Shown one piece after another: positions 8,368 through 17,469 of a stretch of DNA of 21,139 nt. How positions within the stretch are numbered: position 1 is the first letter of the stretch; every line of letters starts with the position of its first letter. This stretch comes from an uncultured Prevotella sp. (GTDB lineage Bacteria > Bacteroidota > Bacteroidia > Bacteroidales > Bacteroidaceae): positions 1-21,139 of the forward strand of contig CAMQBR010000034.1 in assembly GCA_946999045.1 (NCBI GenBank). The letters run 5' to 3'. The notes beneath the pieces were generated by a model. The model did not search any database. It was not told the DNA's origin and was given only the letters and a program-made list of their open reading frames with translations. The translations under genes were made by a program, and so were the position numbers.

Positions 8368-9989
8368 ATATAGTTTTCAACCTGTAATGTTTGTCTATCA
8401 ATTGACACACCATTTACTCTTCTGCTTGGATGTTTATTCTTTTCATCTTTCTTAAAACTTTCCTTATAATAATTTTGTGCCAGTGGTGAAGTAGAACTGA
8501 TAAACAAACCTTCAACCAATACATCACCATCTATCAGTTCGGCAGGTATGGTAAACGTATCATCTTTGCCAAACTTACTCTTCTTAATGATAACATCACG
8601 ATATTGAGCAATACCATGTACTAAGCTATCACCTTGCAAATTATATCCATGACGAATACGAATACCCCTATAAGTAAATCCATTTTCAGGACGCATCTTT
8701 ATGGTATAAGGCTTTCCAAACGGAATGGTTCTCTGTAAAAACTTACCCTCTGCATCCAGCACATCACCATTACGTTGTGCATTGGTAATATTTACATAAT
8801 CGCCATGTACATTTAAGTTGATGTCAACCACAGCACCTCCGTTATTAATTATTTTTTGGGTAGATAATGTATTACCGCCTGCATCAATACAATTCCAGTC
8901 TACTTTGTATCGCATACGATATATACCAATCTTCATATCAGTTGGTAACGTAAAGGCGGGAGGGTTCACTACATCACGTTCATTACCAATTATAGTTTTG
9001 CCTTGTGCGTTATATCCTTTTGCATCATTTTGCTCATTCTGCGAATAGAACGAGTAAGTAGCTACATCACTTCCCTTTGGCACAGTACCATTGACATTGA
9101 GTTGCGTTCCAAATTTGCCATCATTATCATAGTCAACATACACATACCCATTCATCCAAGTACCATTATAGTTAAATTGTGGCATAAGCTTATCACCCAC
9201 TTTCGCCATAAACATTTGGTTATCTATTTGTTTATAAACAGGCGTTTCTTTTGTAATAGAACCTGCCACCTGTACTTGCTTACCATTCAAGCCAATGCTA
9301 TGTAATCCGCGGTCGGTACGAGTATATGTAGCATTTCTGTCAAAATTAACTGGATAAGGCTCACGCTGCGTCAACGTTTTAGGGTCATTGTTTATAACAA
9401 TATTATCAATATATACTACAAAATCATTGCTCAAGTTATGCGTTGACTCATTATCAGCCACCACAACCAGTGAAGATATTTCTACACCACTGGCTCCTTT
9501 AATGGGAAATACGGCATCTACCCACTTATTTGGTTCTACTTTATTGGTAGAAAATACCCAAAACTGTTCGGTATCTTTCGACTGGTCAGCACGCTCCGTA
9601 CGTTTACCCAAACCTATCAGCATAACCCTGCTTACCACAGGCTTGTACAACATAACATGCACATATTGTATAGTTGGAGTTAACATAAATGGCTTTTTCA
9701 AGTCAATTCGTGCACCAAAGGTATTAGAACCATAGCGAGAGCGCTGAAAAGCCAATACCTTTTTAGAGGTATTAGGGGCGATGCCCAACATGGCATCTAC
9801 CTGTGTATCTGGATTGTCTACTACTTTTACATTACCAACCAACTGATGTGTACGAAACGGTGAATGCTCCCAACTATCGTAAACACCAATGCTTTGATAA
9901 TCGTTTTGTTCAAAGTTTACAGTCTGGGCATGAGTGGCAAGAGTGCCAAGTGCCATGCCTAATATAATAAGGTGTGATTTATTTTTCAT
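8349..9989 (-). CDS. Secreted carbohydrate-binding-like protein with GEVED-like domain, C-terminally truncated
   Basis: 546 residues from MKNKSHLIILGMALGTLATHAQ, a clear signal peptide; an upstream in-frame ATG near 10067 would bury it behind 26 residues and overlap the fucosidase gene, so it is rejected. An N-terminal jelly-roll-like region (about 25-200, with FVVYIDNIVINND) precedes a GEVED-like beta-sandwich (about 215-370) with RTDRGLHSIGL, NGTWMNGYVYVDYDNDGKF and FTLPTDMKIGIYRMRYKVDW, then a further beta-rich region. The last seven residues, YMGGSIN, and the TAG stop run into the TIR element, so the natural C-terminus is lost. The gene follows the fucosidase by 31 bp and is presumably co-transcribed, suggesting a surface or periplasmic helper in glycan breakdown. 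No catalytic motif was recognised; exact function unknown. Confidence 0.8.
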   Translation of the reverse strand: MKNKSHLIILGMALGTLATHAQTVNFEQNDYQSIGVYDSWEHSPFRTHQLVGNVKVVDNPDTQVDAMLGIAPNTSKKVLAFQRSRYGSNTFGARIDLKKPFMLTPTIQYVHVMLYKPVVSRVMLIGLGKRTERADQSKDTEQFWVFSTNKVEPNKWVDAVFPIKGASGVEISSLVVVADNESTHNLSNDFVVYIDNIVINNDPKTLTQREPYPVNFDRNATYTRTDRGLHSIGLNGKQVQVAGSITKETPVYKQIDNQMFMAKVGDKLMPQFNYNGTWMNGYVYVDYDNDGKFGTQLNVNGTVPKGSDVATYSFYSQNEQNDAKGYNAQGKTIIGNERDVVNPPAFTLPTDMKIGIYRMRYKVDWNCIDAGGNTLSTQKIINNGGAVVDINLNVHGDYVNITNAQRNGDVLDAEGKFLQRTIPFGKPYTIKMRPENGFTYRGIRIRHGYNLQGDSLVHGIAQYRDVIIKKSKFGKDDTFTIPAELIDGDVLVEGLFISSTSPLAQNYYKESFKKDEKNKHPSRRVNGVSIDRQTLQVENYMGGSIN

Positions 9990-10020
9990 TATTTGATATT
10001 GCTTAGAGTGAGAGTAAATT

Positions 10021-11541
10021 TTAGAATACTTGTATAGTATGCAATGTAGGACAAGCCTTAGCATCATCTATCACTATGCGCATAGCTTTTGCTTTGAAGC
10101 CCTTACCATAACTTTTTTTGGTAGAGCCATTGAGTGGAACAATGCGCTTGTAACCTACAGTAGTAGTAGTTACATTGTTGGCTATAGGTATAAAGTTGCA
10201 CCCATCTTCGGCTATCTCTATATGAAACTTCTTGATGCGCTGCCCCAGTTTGATATATTCCATTAACGAAACATAGCGCACCGTTTGCGGTTTTTTCCAT
10301 GTTAATGTTATGGTGGCCTTGGTTACTCCATCGTTAGCAGCCCAATAAGTATCCTTTTTATCATCGGTCATGTTAGTAGCTTTGTAAGAACGGTGAGCTC
10401 CTTTGGTGCGCTCATCCGTAACTTTTACAGATGCTTTCTTAGCCAAATCTTTGCTCAATCTTTGCTTTAACAAGTCGCCAGCCTGCTTCAAAGCCTTTAC
10501 TGTAGCTTGAGGCAGGTATCCGCTTTTATCAGGTGGACAGTTTAAAATAAGCGTAGAATTGCGTCCAACCGTTTCAAGATACATTTGAAATGTACGCTCT
10601 GCCGACATAGGTTGCTCATCCTCGTGCCAAAACCACCCCCTGTTAGTAAACTTGGCATCGCTCTCTCCAGGAAACCAAAGCCATCCTTCTTCAGTTCCAT
10701 ACATACCATTGTTCTCTGGAGCATACCCTCTGTTTTCAGGACTCCAGTTGGTTTCGCCAGCCCATCCTTGTTCGTTACCTATCCAACGAGCCTCGCCACC
10801 AACGCCCCAGAGTATAATATCAGGACAAACCTTGTGTATAGAATCGCGCAAGTTAGGCACATCATAGTAAGTATCTCTGTCAACACTCACCCTTTCACGG
10901 CGTCCGCCATAATATCCGTCGCCTCCATTGGCACCGTCAAACCACATTTCAAACTGGTCGGTACCATATTTTGCCAACTCTGCACACTGTCTCAAAAACA
11001 CATTACTTACATATTGAGGTGTACCATAATATAGAGAATTTCTATCCCATGGCGACACATAGAAACCATATTTCATGCCCAAGTGCTTGGCTGCCTTTGC
11101 AAAAGACTCTGGCAAATTAAGCGAGCGTCCATTCTCATTACCTGCATTTTTTACACAATGCGTAGTAGTTGCCGTAGGCCACAAGCAGAAACCATCGTGG
11201 TGTTTTACCACGGCAATGCCACCTCTCATGCCAGCTGCCTTTACCGCCTCTAACCATTGTTGCGGATTGGGCTTTTGGGTTGGCGCAAAAATACTTTCCT
11301 TTTCATCACCATTACCCCACTCTAAGTTGGTATAGGTATTCATGCCATAATGGAAAAAAGCATAATATTCTGTTTCCTGCCATTTCATTTGCCTATCGGT
11401 TGGCAACGGAAACACAGGTGCAGGTACATTGTCTGGATTAGCAAGCGTTTGCTTATCCAACTGAAAACTACTTTGGGCATACAATGGCGAAGTACTAAAC
11501 GTAGCAGCCATGAGCCATGCAAAAAGATAATTTTTCTTCAT
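10021..11541 (-). CDS. GH29 alpha-L-fucosidase, secreted
   Basis: 506 residues starting MKKNYLFAWLMAATFSTSPLYAQ, split as MKKNYLFAWLMAATF plus STSPLYAQ, a signal peptide. A TTG six codons upstream lies in a tandem repeat and is less likely as start. The GH29 catalytic region covers about 40-350: FFHYGMNTYTNLEWG (63-77), VVKHHDGFCLWPT (112-123), YVSPWDRNS (161-169) and MWFDGANGGDGYYGG (199-213), where Asp202 in WFDGA fits the family nucleophile. It removes alpha-linked L-fucose from glycans such as mucin or milk oligosaccharides. A C-terminal F5/8-type (CBM32-like) domain spans about 370-506 (KDTYWAANDG ... MRIVIDDAKACPTLHTIQVF). First gene of a likely two-gene unit; three 22-bp repeats lie directly before its start codon. 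Confidence 0.93.
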   Translation of the reverse strand: MKKNYLFAWLMAATFSTSPLYAQSSFQLDKQTLANPDNVPAPVFPLPTDRQMKWQETEYYAFFHYGMNTYTNLEWGNGDEKESIFAPTQKPNPQQWLEAVKAAGMRGGIAVVKHHDGFCLWPTATTTHCVKNAGNENGRSLNLPESFAKAAKHLGMKYGFYVSPWDRNSLYYGTPQYVSNVFLRQCAELAKYGTDQFEMWFDGANGGDGYYGGRRERVSVDRDTYYDVPNLRDSIHKVCPDIILWGVGGEARWIGNEQGWAGETNWSPENRGYAPENNGMYGTEEGWLWFPGESDAKFTNRGWFWHEDEQPMSAERTFQMYLETVGRNSTLILNCPPDKSGYLPQATVKALKQAGDLLKQRLSKDLAKKASVKVTDERTKGAHRSYKATNMTDDKKDTYWAANDGVTKATITLTWKKPQTVRYVSLMEYIKLGQRIKKFHIEIAEDGCNFIPIANNVTTTTVGYKRIVPLNGSTKKSYGKGFKAKAMRIVIDDAKACPTLHTIQVF

Positions 11542-11543
11542 TT

Positions 11544-11609
11544 TAATTTGTTTTTTCAAACTACTTAATTTGTTTTTTCAAACTACTTAATTTGTTTTTT
11601 CAAACTACC
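11544..11609 (-). repeat. Three tandem 22-bp repeats at the fucosidase translation start
   Basis: Three direct copies (11544-11565, 11566-11587, 11588-11609), the first two identical and the third with one terminal change. On the minus strand each reads AGTAGTTTGAAAAAACAAAT followed by TA. The array ends 2 bp before the ATG of the fucosidase gene, so it occupies the whole ribosome-binding region. There is no Shine-Dalgarno motif; the A-rich part fits Bacteroidetes leaders. Confidence 0.9.
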
Positions 11610-11663
11610 TTCAACAGCCTTTCGTACAAAATAAGACAGTTAAAAAGATAAACGTTTGCGTTA

Positions 11664-11922
11664 AGACTGATTCTATAAAATTACTAACGTATTTTATACG
11701 TAATTTTTACGAAATACGTTTTGTTATTTTTTTGCTTTTTTTACAGAAAACAGTCTAAGCCTCAACAAATCAAACAAGTTGAATTGTATTCGGCTTACAC
11801 GGTTTTTGAACTTAAAACGTAAGTTTCGCACAAGAGTGTAGCTCGCTACACACCTTTACTCACTTGCATTTTGAACTCAAAAAAAACAAAATCTAACAAA
11901 GCTAATTTATTAGAAACAGCCT
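11664..11922. repeat. Divergent 259-bp relative of the TIR element
   Basis: Left end AGACTGATTCTATAAAATTA (11664-11683) and right end, read inwards on the minus strand, AGGCTGTTTCTAATAAATTA (11922-11903) form imperfect TIRs. They resemble the GGCGGTTCTATAAATTA ends of the other copies. The interior palindrome GTGTAGC-TC-GCTACAC (11836-11851) and the TAACAAAGC-TAATTTAT inner border match the family layout, while the rest has diverged. It has no coding potential and lies in the divergent intergenic region. Confidence 0.65.
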
Positions 11923-11956
11923 GAACAATGTAGTGGTTTTTAGTTGTATACGAATA

Positions 11957-11964
11957 CAAAAGTA
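11957..11964 (-). promoter_or_regulatory. Possible -7 motif for the fucosidase unit
   Basis: Minus-strand TACTTTTG fits the Bacteroidetes -7 consensus TAnnTTTG. No good -33 TTTG is found at the usual distance, and the leader to the ATG at 11541 would be about 410 nt, including the repeat element. Weak call. Confidence 0.25.
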
Positions 11965-11995
11965 ACAAAAAGTTTTTATTTAGAGAGAAATATAT

Positions 11996-12003
11996 TAAAT
12001 TTG
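11996..12003 (+). promoter_or_regulatory. Possible -7 motif for the peptidase gene
   Basis: TAAATTTG matches TAnnTTTG on the plus strand. A run of T (11972-11977) lies near the -33 position instead of TTTG. If used, the palindromic 22-bp array at 12148 would lie in a 5' leader of about 350 nt. Weak call. Confidence 0.25.
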
Positions 12004-12147
12004 CATTTAAAATCTACTCTATTACATAAAATAATGAACTTACGCTACTGAACATCTATAAAAAGATAAAGTAGGAAGGTATTATAAATTAATTTATTAT
12101 ACAAAATACAAACTATTGACAATTAGGTATTTACGAGTAAATTTATT

Positions 12148-12272
12148 AACTCTATGAGTTTACAATGCAAACTCTATGAGTTTACAGCGCAAACTCCATG
12201 AGTTTACAGCACAAACTCCATGAGTTTACAGCACAAACTCCATGAGTTTACAGCACAAACTCCATGAGTTTG
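12148..12272. repeat. Palindromic 22-bp tandem array upstream of the peptidase gene
   Basis: Five full 22-bp units start at 12148, 12170, 12192, 12214 and 12236, followed by a partial sixth from 12258. Each unit contains an inverted repeat, AACTC-(C/T)AT-GAGTT, extended to AAACTC/GAGTTT from the second unit on, joined by a short spacer such as ACAGCAC. The first two units carry T instead of C at the centre and small spacer changes; units three to five are identical. The array ends about 90 bp before the peptidase start codon. The period is close to two helical turns. Confidence 0.92.
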
Positions 12273-12361
12273 TAAAGCCATATAATATAACCTCATTCAC
12301 AAGGTTCAAAACAGAGTATAAATGCAATCATTAAACAGCAAAAGAAATCAATATTACAAAT

Positions 12362-15300
12362 ATGAAAAAACTATTACTATCAGCCATTTGCCTGTCGGCT
12401 GCGATATGCACAATGGCACAAAACAACTATCCAGTAGATAGGAGCAAATACAAAGACTATTCGCCTATATTTGCACCTGATGCTTCGTTAATGAAACATG
12501 TAACCTTTCCTATTAGTACAAACAAAGCAGCAACAAGGGCTACATCGAAGCCAAAATTACCAGCATACGTTAACAATGCTAATGCTAAATGGTTTCCTCC
12601 TATCTTCAATCAAACTGGAGGATCGTGCGGAGTATCATCACGCGTAGGTTATATGATGACGTATGAATGGAATGCATTCCGCCTATCAGATGCCTCAAAG
12701 ACAGAAAACAGGTTGCCTCCCCACTTTCAATACCCTTTCTCGTATAATGGATTGGGAAAAGAACAAATGGCTATGTACGTAGGCTATCCTACTGGGGATG
12801 TGTATGGAGGCTGGGATATAAGCAGCATTTATGGTGCATATGAAACCAATGCCAACGATGCTGGTTGGATGCAAGGCTATGAGAGTTGGCACAATGCCAT
12901 GTTTAACCGTATTACCAGCAGTGCCAATTTCCCTAAAGGTTCTAATACGCCAGAGGGTATGGAAGCTATCAAGCGTTGGCTATTCAACCACAACGATGAC
13001 CCCTCATGGCCTACCGTTACCGATGAAAATGGTACCCATATCGTAGGTGGAATTGCAGGATTAGGATGCGGTATATCTGGCAGTAATACAGCTCTTATTG
13101 CAGATGTTGAAGCAAACCGCAAAGCTGGTGTTGTAGGAAAACATTACATGGAACATTGGAGAATAGATGCTGCCGACCATGCTATAACGCTTGTGGGATA
13201 CGATGACCGTGTGGTATTCGACTTAGACAAAAATGGCAAGTATGGTGAACCTAAGAACCGTTTGGGACAAGACGAACGTGGTGCATGGATATTTGCCAAC
13301 TCTTGGGGCGGTTGGGCAGACAATGGCTTGTGCTATGTGCCCTACCCTATGGCTGGAGGTGTTACCAGTAGCAGTAGCGGTGTACATAAACTAACCAACG
13401 AAGACGGCTCTGTTGTTACAGCATATACAGGCGGAGGCTGGTGGCCAGAGGTGTATTATCTGCGCCAGAACTATATACCACAACACACAATGAAGGTTAC
13501 GATGCAATATAGCAAGCGTTCTGAGATTAGTGTAAAAGTGGGAGTGAGCCAAAATATATCTGCATCAAGCCCTGAAAAAGAATCTGTTTTCAGATACATC
13601 AACTACACTGGCGATGGCGATGGAAATAATACAGATGCCGAAACACCATTACTTGGACGTTGGGCAGACGGCAATATGCACTACGAACCTATGGAGTTTG
13701 GTATTGACTTGACTGACCTTTGCAAGGATATTGACTTTTCGCATCCTGTCAAATTCTTCCTTATTATCAACACTAAGGGCAGTGCTAACGGCAAAGGAGT
13801 TATCAAACAGGTAAGCGTTATCGACTATTCTATGAACAAAAATGGCATAGAGTTTCCTATTTCTACGCAAGATACCAACATTAAGAATGGTGGTCAAACT
13901 ACCGTTGTGTCGGGTATTGCACAGATAGAAGGTGTAAATGCACCATACAACTTAACACTGGACGATACACAAATGCTAACATGGAGTGCACCCCTAAAAG
14001 GGTTTGCGCAACCTACCCAATATATTATCTACAATAATGGCAAAAAAGTTGGCGAGACAACAGCTACTCAATATAAGCCTACCTCAACCGAAGGATGCTT
14101 CACGGTAAAGGCTCTTTACAAAGTAGATGGTAAAGAGATGACGAGTGCTTCATCTAACCTGGCGGCTAAACCTCTTGCTACAGCTAATTTATTTGATAAA
14201 AATGTACTTAAATTTACATCTTCAGGCGGGTTTATTATACCTAATGTTACATCACAGGCACATAACCAATTTACCATTGAATATTGGCTAAAGCCAAATA
14301 CAATACGCGATTGGAACCAAAAAGTGGGTCAAGGTTGGGGGACATTTTGGTTACATACCAACAATAACAAAAAACTAACTTTTGGTTGGAACACACAAAA
14401 CGGTGACAGAACAGATACAGATAAACCTATTCTTGAAGCTAATAAATGGGTACATATTGCATTGGTTATTAATGGCCATACCATGACTATGTATGCCAAT
14501 GGTAACGAGGTTGGAAACTTTACCTCACCCTTCCATAGTGGTATGCCAGCCATACAAGATGGTTTACTCTTTGGTGCACGCAATAATGACGGTATAAATG
14601 GTTGCATTGATGAGGTGAGAATTTGGGACGTTGCTCGCACACAACAGGAAATAAAAGATAATTATCAAACCCCAATATCAAACCCTGGAGTAGAAAAAGG
14701 CTTGCTGGCTTATCTCAAAATGAATACCATTAGCAGAGATGGCAAAACACTTTTGTATGATGCTGCGGGCGGAAATCATGCTGAAATTCTTAATAATGGT
14801 TCGTATTCTTTGACAGAAAACGAAAGTGAAAATCTTAAAAAAACAAAATTACCTGCACCTAAACTTATCTTGCCTGATAAGATTAATAAAGGCGAAATGG
14901 TAACATTAACTGCAAAAACATCGGTTGGAACGATAAAACGTCAATGGACTTTTACGGATGCTACGCCTTCCTCAACCTCGGCTAACGATGCATCGGTTGT
15001 ATTTAATAAAGTAGGCAAGCAGACTGTTACATTGACTTTGACCGATGCAGAAGGAAATACAGTGAAAACAACGCAAAGCGTTAATATAATAGATGTAAAG
15101 CCAACGGCCAATTTTACCATTGCCAATGCTCATGCAAAAGCATCAGATTGTGTTTCGTTCTTGGCTCTTAATAAAATGTCAGGATGTACATACGAGTGGA
15201 ATATATCAGGAGCGGATGTTCAAAAATCAATTCATCGCAATGTTTCGGCAACCTTTACAGCATCAGGTTCTCATCGTGTTACACTTACAGTTACAACTCC

Positions 15301-17371
15301 TGATGGTAAAAAGTTATCTTCTTACAAAGACATCTACATTGAGGCTACGGCTCCAAAGGCACGATATATATGTTCTGCCGAAGATAATGTCGTGATAAAA
15401 GGCAATAAGGTTACATTACAAGATGCATCTAAATATGAGCCTACAGAATGGAACTGGGCATTGATTAGCTATAACAAAATATTCTCAGGTGTGGGCAAGA
15501 CTTATACGCTTCAGCCCAATAGAGCTGGTGTTTATAAGTTGTCATTTACAGTAAGTAATGCACAAGGTAGCAATAACTTAACCAAGAAGTATGCCTTGAT
15601 AGTATGTAATGCCGATGCACAGCGTGGACTTAATTTCTCTATGGTGAACGGTTCGCAATATAAAACGTTTACCACTGGAAAGCTGAAAGGTATGGATAGC
15701 CAGTGGACTATTGATTATTGGTTGAAACCAACCTACTCTTCAGCCAATACCAATGGTATTTATTTACTCAATGATGCAGGCAAAGAGGTGGGGTGTCTCA
15801 TGGCACAAGCCAAGGGAAACGCTATGCTTCAGGTAGGAATGAAGCAATATCCAATAACTACTTCGTACTACATCCCTGGGCAATGGCATCATTATGCTAT
15901 TGTTTACAACAACAATGAGTTTAATTTATATCGTGATGGAAATAAGTGCACCACTATCAAAATTGACTATGATGCACATCTCCACAGCATTGATAAAGTT
16001 CGTATCGGAGGCGAAGCTCAAGCCGATGGTACCTTTGATGAATTGAGAGTATGGGGCAAACCACTGTCGCAAAATGAGCTACGTGTTTGTTGTGTGGCTC
16101 CACTTGAAGGCAATCAGCTCACCAATGCACAAAACAAAATGGCACTGAAGTGCTACTATCAATTTAATAAAGTAGAAACTGGCACCACTGTTACCGATAC
16201 TTCGTTAAATAATTGCACAGGAACACGTGAAAACTTTGGTCCTGGTGGCGATGCGTGGGTATCGTCTAAAGGTGTGTTTGCCATTGATTTCTCTGCACCA
16301 GAGGGCGAGAAGATTAATAACTTAGACAAGCTTGACCGCTCTGCTTATCGTGTTATCAACATCTCAGATGAAGAAACTAAAGGTGAAGGCAGTAAGAATG
16401 GTTTTGCCGAACTGATGTTAGATGCCAGTGACGAAACTTACTATCACAGTCAATGGCAGAATGGCGAAAAGGGTTATGCCCATCGTTTGGTCATTGCTAA
16501 GGCTAATAATGATGTTGTAAAAGCTATCACTATTACGGCTAAACGAGAAAGCAAATACCGTACAACGTGTATCTCTGTAGAGCAAAGTGATGACTTACAT
16601 AGCTGGCAAATGGTAGATAACAATCACTATCTCTTTGATATGAATGTAGCAAGCATCAACCTATTGAAGCCTGTTACCAAGCGATATATTCGCATAAGCT
16701 TTAATGAGAGTGCTGCTCAAAGTAACTTATTAGCCATCAATAACCTTGAGTTGTATGGAACAAAGGGCAATGATGCTACACTGGAGCAACCTGTAAAACT
16801 GCAATTTGTGGATAGTTCTGACCAAAAGAACGACACGAATAACAAAGCAAGCAATGCGGTTGATGGTAAAGAAAACACACAATGGATGAGCAAGGAGGGC
16901 ACTCCTTACCCTCATACATTGGAAGTTAAAAATACCAATAACAAAAGATGTATAGAGCGTTTGCAGCTTATTCAGTCTAAAATTGGTAATGCAGACGAAA
17001 CAAGAAAGAACAATGTGGGCAGAATTATCATCTTTGTAAGCAAAGACGGAAAAACATGGAATGAGCATGAAACCATTCGTGTGCCGTTCTACCATAAGAG
17101 CATGATTCGTTTATGCACACCTATCTATGAGCCTTACATCCGCTTCCAGTTTACCGAATCGCAATGGAAAGGTTCTTCATCTCTGGCTATCAAGGAGATT
17201 AAAGCTTTTGGTCGATTAGCTAACGAAACGGGTATTGAAGAGATTTTGCAAAATAATATGGGTGTCAATGCACCTATTTACAACTTACAAGGACTGTGTG
17301 TAGGTTTTAATATGGATAACTTACCTGCTGGTATTTATATCATCAATGGTAAGAAGTTTGTAAAACAATAA
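12362..17371 (+). CDS. Secreted multidomain papain-like (C1-type) cysteine peptidase
   Basis: 1669 residues. Signal peptide 1-19 (ends AICTMAQ). A papain-fold peptidase spans about 75-375, with Gln84 and Cys89 in NQTGGSCGVSS, His273 in DHAITLVGYDD and Asn313 in WIFANSWGGW: the full Gln-Cys-His-Asn set. An unassigned beta region (376-515) precedes an FN3-like domain (523-605), LamG-like domain 1 (615-770, with IDEVRIWDVARTQQEI), three PKD-like domains (about 832-912, 913-996, 997-1083), LamG-like domain 2 (1087-1242, with FDELRVWGKPLSQNEL), two F5/8-type discoidin-like domains (1315-1468, 1475-1618), and a tail (1634-1669) with IYNLQGLCVG and LPAGIYIINGKK, of the kind found on secreted Bacteroidetes proteins and possibly a type IX sorting signal. 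It probably acts at the cell surface on glycoproteins or matrix. Monocistronic, with a strong terminator; substrate unknown. Confidence 0.88.
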   Translation: MKKLLLSAICLSAAICTMAQNNYPVDRSKYKDYSPIFAPDASLMKHVTFPISTNKAATRATSKPKLPAYVNNANAKWFPPIFNQTGGSCGVSSRVGYMMTYEWNAFRLSDASKTENRLPPHFQYPFSYNGLGKEQMAMYVGYPTGDVYGGWDISSIYGAYETNANDAGWMQGYESWHNAMFNRITSSANFPKGSNTPEGMEAIKRWLFNHNDDPSWPTVTDENGTHIVGGIAGLGCGISGSNTALIADVEANRKAGVVGKHYMEHWRIDAADHAITLVGYDDRVVFDLDKNGKYGEPKNRLGQDERGAWIFANSWGGWADNGLCYVPYPMAGGVTSSSSGVHKLTNEDGSVVTAYTGGGWWPEVYYLRQNYIPQHTMKVTMQYSKRSEISVKVGVSQNISASSPEKESVFRYINYTGDGDGNNTDAETPLLGRWADGNMHYEPMEFGIDLTDLCKDIDFSHPVKFFLIINTKGSANGKGVIKQVSVIDYSMNKNGIEFPISTQDTNIKNGGQTTVVSGIAQIEGVNAPYNLTLDDTQMLTWSAPLKGFAQPTQYIIYNNGKKVGETTATQYKPTSTEGCFTVKALYKVDGKEMTSASSNLAAKPLATANLFDKNVLKFTSSGGFIIPNVTSQAHNQFTIEYWLKPNTIRDWNQKVGQGWGTFWLHTNNNKKLTFGWNTQNGDRTDTDKPILEANKWVHIALVINGHTMTMYANGNEVGNFTSPFHSGMPAIQDGLLFGARNNDGINGCIDEVRIWDVARTQQEIKDNYQTPISNPGVEKGLLAYLKMNTISRDGKTLLYDAAGGNHAEILNNGSYSLTENESENLKKTKLPAPKLILPDKINKGEMVTLTAKTSVGTIKRQWTFTDATPSSTSANDASVVFNKVGKQTVTLTLTDAEGNTVKTTQSVNIIDVKPTANFTIANAHAKASDCVSFLALNKMSGCTYEWNISGADVQKSIHRNVSATFTASGSHRVTLTVTTPDGKKLSSYKDIYIEATAPKARYICSAEDNVVIKGNKVTLQDASKYEPTEWNWALISYNKIFSGVGKTYTLQPNRAGVYKLSFTVSNAQGSNNLTKKYALIVCNADAQRGLNFSMVNGSQYKTFTTGKLKGMDSQWTIDYWLKPTYSSANTNGIYLLNDAGKEVGCLMAQAKGNAMLQVGMKQYPITTSYYIPGQWHHYAIVYNNNEFNLYRDGNKCTTIKIDYDAHLHSIDKVRIGGEAQADGTFDELRVWGKPLSQNELRVCCVAPLEGNQLTNAQNKMALKCYYQFNKVETGTTVTDTSLNNCTGTRENFGPGGDAWVSSKGVFAIDFSAPEGEKINNLDKLDRSAYRVINISDEETKGEGSKNGFAELMLDASDETYYHSQWQNGEKGYAHRLVIAKANNDVVKAITITAKRESKYRTTCISVEQSDDLHSWQMVDNNHYLFDMNVASINLLKPVTKRYIRISFNESAAQSNLLAINNLELYGTKGNDATLEQPVKLQFVDSSDQKNDTNNKASNAVDGKENTQWMSKEGTPYPHTLEVKNTNNKRCIERLQLIQSKIGNADETRKNNVGRIIIFVSKDGKTWNEHETIRVPFYHKSMIRLCTPIYEPYIRFQFTESQWKGSSSLAIKEIKAFGRLANETGIEEILQNNMGVNAPIYNLQGLCVGFNMDNLPAGIYIINGKKFVKQ

Positions 17372-17374
17372 GCA

Positions 17375-17383
17375 TTATCCACA
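17375..17383 (+). promoter_or_regulatory. DnaA-box match (TTATCCACA)
   Basis: Perfect 9-mer match to the bacterial DnaA-box consensus TTATNCACA, just after the peptidase stop codon and before its terminator. One of three identical same-strand matches within 1.05 kb. Confidence 0.35.
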
Positions 17384-17394
17384 TTATTTATACT

Positions 17395-17431
17395 AACGAG
17401 GATGCACCATTTAACAATGTGCATCCTCGTT
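17395..17431 (+). terminator. Rho-independent terminator of the peptidase gene
   Basis: Perfect 13-bp stem AACGAGGATGCAC (17395-17407) with GTGCATCCTCGTT (17419-17431), 11-nt loop, then a run of T to 17437. It begins 24 bp after the stop codon. Confidence 0.95.
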
Positions 17432-17469
17432 TTTTTCTGTGCTTTTTTCTACGAAAAAGATAAGATTAT

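Noticed and set aside
9990..10067. Longer start for the GEVED-like protein overlapping the fucosidase gene
   Set aside because: It would put 26 residues before a perfect signal peptide; the ATG at 9987-9989 gives normal 31-bp operon spacing.
10585..11034. 149-codon open frame opposite the fucosidase gene
   Set aside because: It is entirely antisense to a well-supported GH29 domain and has no features of its own.
1..11541. A single polysaccharide utilisation locus covering SusCD and the fucosidase unit
   Set aside because: alaS with its own terminator sits between them and no shared regulator is visible; they may be two separate units.
12148..12272. CRISPR array
   Set aside because: The units are contiguous 22-bp repeats with no unique spacers and no cas genes nearby.
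16730..17095. 121-codon open frame opposite the discoidin-like region
   Set aside because: Antisense shadow of the peptidase gene; composition is not protein-like.
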